A stretch of DNA of 22,444 nt from the NCBI GenBank assembly GCA_934130045.1, contig CAKOXI010000018.1, forward strand, positions 1 to 22,444, written 5' to 3'. This document shows, in pieces, positions 21,571-22,444 of this stretch. A model generated the notes under the pieces. It saw only the letters and a program-made list of their open reading frames with translations, had not been told where the DNA came from and did not search any database. The translations under genes were made by a program, and so were the position numbers. How positions within the stretch are numbered: the first letter of the stretch is position 1; each line of letters begins with the position of its first letter. This DNA comes from an uncultured Bacilli bacterium. Lineage in GTDB: Bacteria; Bacillota_I; Bacilli_A; RF39; UBA660.

Positions 21571-22281
21571 ATGGCATTAATTAAATGTCCAGAATGTAAA
21601 AAAGATATCAGTGATAAGGCTTTAGTTTGTCCAAAATGTGGATATGAACTTAAAAGTGAAGGTACTTTAAATCAGGTTAAGAATAGTGTTGATTCTATTA
21701 AATCAGGAACTTTTAAATTTGATTATAAATTTATTCTTGTAATTGTTGTATTAATTATTGTTGCATATTTTATTTTTAATCAAAATAAACAATCTAATTC
21801 TGGTGGTACTAGTACACCATCTAGTAATTCAGGATATTCAATTTATAGTAGTTCTTATATGGGAATATCTTTTGAGTACCCATCTGGCTATAAGGTTGCG
21901 ACTGATAATGATGGATTTATCTATGTAGCTAAAAATATAGATAATGAGGGTGCTTTGATACCTTATATAATGATTGGAAGATATGATAATTATTATGACT
22001 CGGTTGCATTTTTAAATGATTTTACAAGTTATATGAGGCAACAATATAGTGATTTAATTATAACTATTGATTTAGTTTCTGGAGTGCGTGCTGGTAGAAC
22101 GGTATATGGTCTTGCTTATAATTATACGAGTGGTGGTCATTTAGTGGTTGATAATAGATACGCAGTTACTATAAATAACAAGGTATATATGATTGGAAGT
22201 AGAGAAGAAAATGTAAATTCTACCGAGATTAATGATGTAGTAGGACATATTCTAGATACAATAACAGAGGGAGGTAAGTAG
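21571..22281 (+). CDS. Zinc-ribbon membrane protein with extracytoplasmic domain
   Basis: 236 aa. A zinc ribbon at 6-23 (CPEC ... CPKC) faces the cytoplasm, a membrane segment lies at about 53-69, then a Ser/Gly/Asn-rich linker (about 71-95) and an outer domain (about 95-236) with YMGISFEYPSGYKV, RAGRTVYGLAYN and a terminal LDTITEGGK. The outer domain looks like the PsbP/DUF1795 type seen in small Bacillota surface proteins, judged from pattern only. The ATG follows AGGAGTGAT. The next gene starts one base after its stop and opens with the same 18 bases, so the two are tandem paralogues in one operon. Confidence 0.85.
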   Translation: MALIKCPECKKDISDKALVCPKCGYELKSEGTLNQVKNSVDSIKSGTFKFDYKFILVIVVLIIVAYFIFNQNKQSNSGGTSTPSSNSGYSIYSSSYMGISFEYPSGYKVATDNDGFIYVAKNIDNEGALIPYIMIGRYDNYYDSVAFLNDFTSYMRQQYSDLIITIDLVSGVRAGRTVYGLAYNYTSGGHLVVDNRYAVTINNKVYMIGSREENVNSTEINDVVGHILDTITEGGK

Positions 22282-22282
22282 T

Positions 22283-22444
22283 ATGGCATTAATTAAATGT
22301 AGTGAGTGCGGAAATGAAATTTCATCGAGTGCGAAATTTTGTCCTCAATGTGGAGCTAGTAATGAACAACATTTCTGTCCAGAATGTGGTGTAAAATTAA
22401 AAGGAAATGAGATTAATTGCCCAGAATGTGGATTTCCTCTTACT
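22283..22444 (+). CDS. Double zinc-ribbon protein, 5' part only (cut by window end)
   Basis: 54 codons are present and the frame is open to the window edge. It encodes MALIKCSECGNEI, then CPQCG, then a second ribbon CPEC ... CPECG, so two zinc-binding modules stand at the N-terminus. The ATG follows GGGAGGTAAGTAGT one base after the previous stop. The first 18 bases match those of the preceding gene exactly, which shows a duplication of the ribbon module. By analogy a membrane segment and outer domain may follow outside the window. Confidence 0.8.
   Translation, partial: MALIKCSECGNEISSSAKFCPQCGASNEQHFCPECGVKLKGNEINCPECGFPLT

Overview
The window is a very AT-rich bacterial chromosome segment. 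It looks like a wall-building, low-GC member of the Bacillota, most likely an uncultured gut-type Bacilli lineage near the Mollicutes (for example RF39-like). The case rests on A/T-dominated codon use, Shine-Dalgarno sites of the AGGAGG and GGTGAT types, a peptidoglycan-precursor enzyme (GlmU), a VanY-type carboxypeptidase, YlxM, a lipoprotein and a CotD-like spore coat protein. TGA is used as a stop (queA, ylxM, the transposase, the nucleotidase-like gene), so this is the standard bacterial code, not the Mycoplasma code. The exact taxon is inferred.

Region 1-3233: glmU runs leftward from an extended -10 promoter. Between glmU and the rightward ruvA promoter sits a complete IS30-family insertion sequence (1553-3085) with 28-bp imperfect terminal inverted repeats, a 14-bp target duplication and an intact DDE transposase. 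It also carries an unusual set of internal repeats. Both flanking promoters are left intact. Region 3189-8322: one rightward operon, ruvA - NT5C-like HAD nucleotidase - ruvB - queA - HExxH protein - miaA, with genes overlapping or tightly spaced, ending at a bidirectional terminator. It combines Holliday-junction branch migration with modification of tRNA anticodon-loop bases (queuosine at 34, i6A at 37) and two accessory genes. A small unknown gene (8307-8741) converges on it.

Region 8970-15751: a rightward block built around protein targeting. It holds a transglutaminase-fold protein, a membrane protein, ftsY, a small membrane protein, ylxM, a HerA-like hexameric ATPase, an unknown gene and ffh. 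The SRP GTPase, its receptor and the YlxM partner are therefore together, with a DNA-translocase-type ATPase set among them.

Region 15750-22444: mostly surface and regulatory genes. These are a lipoprotein (minus), a CotD-like cysteine/histidine-rich coat protein, a signal-anchored secreted protein, a double-XRE regulator (minus), a small coiled-coil-like protein, an RluA-type pseudouridine synthase (minus), a VanY-type carboxypeptidase with no visible export signal (minus) and a 563-residue double-HTH protein with a large unassigned C-terminal region (minus). Last come two tandem zinc-ribbon paralogues, the second cut by the window edge. I saw no tRNA, rRNA, CRISPR array, prophage or replication origin. 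A recurring feature is that several predicted promoters place the transcription start right at the Shine-Dalgarno sequence, giving leaders of about 10 nt.
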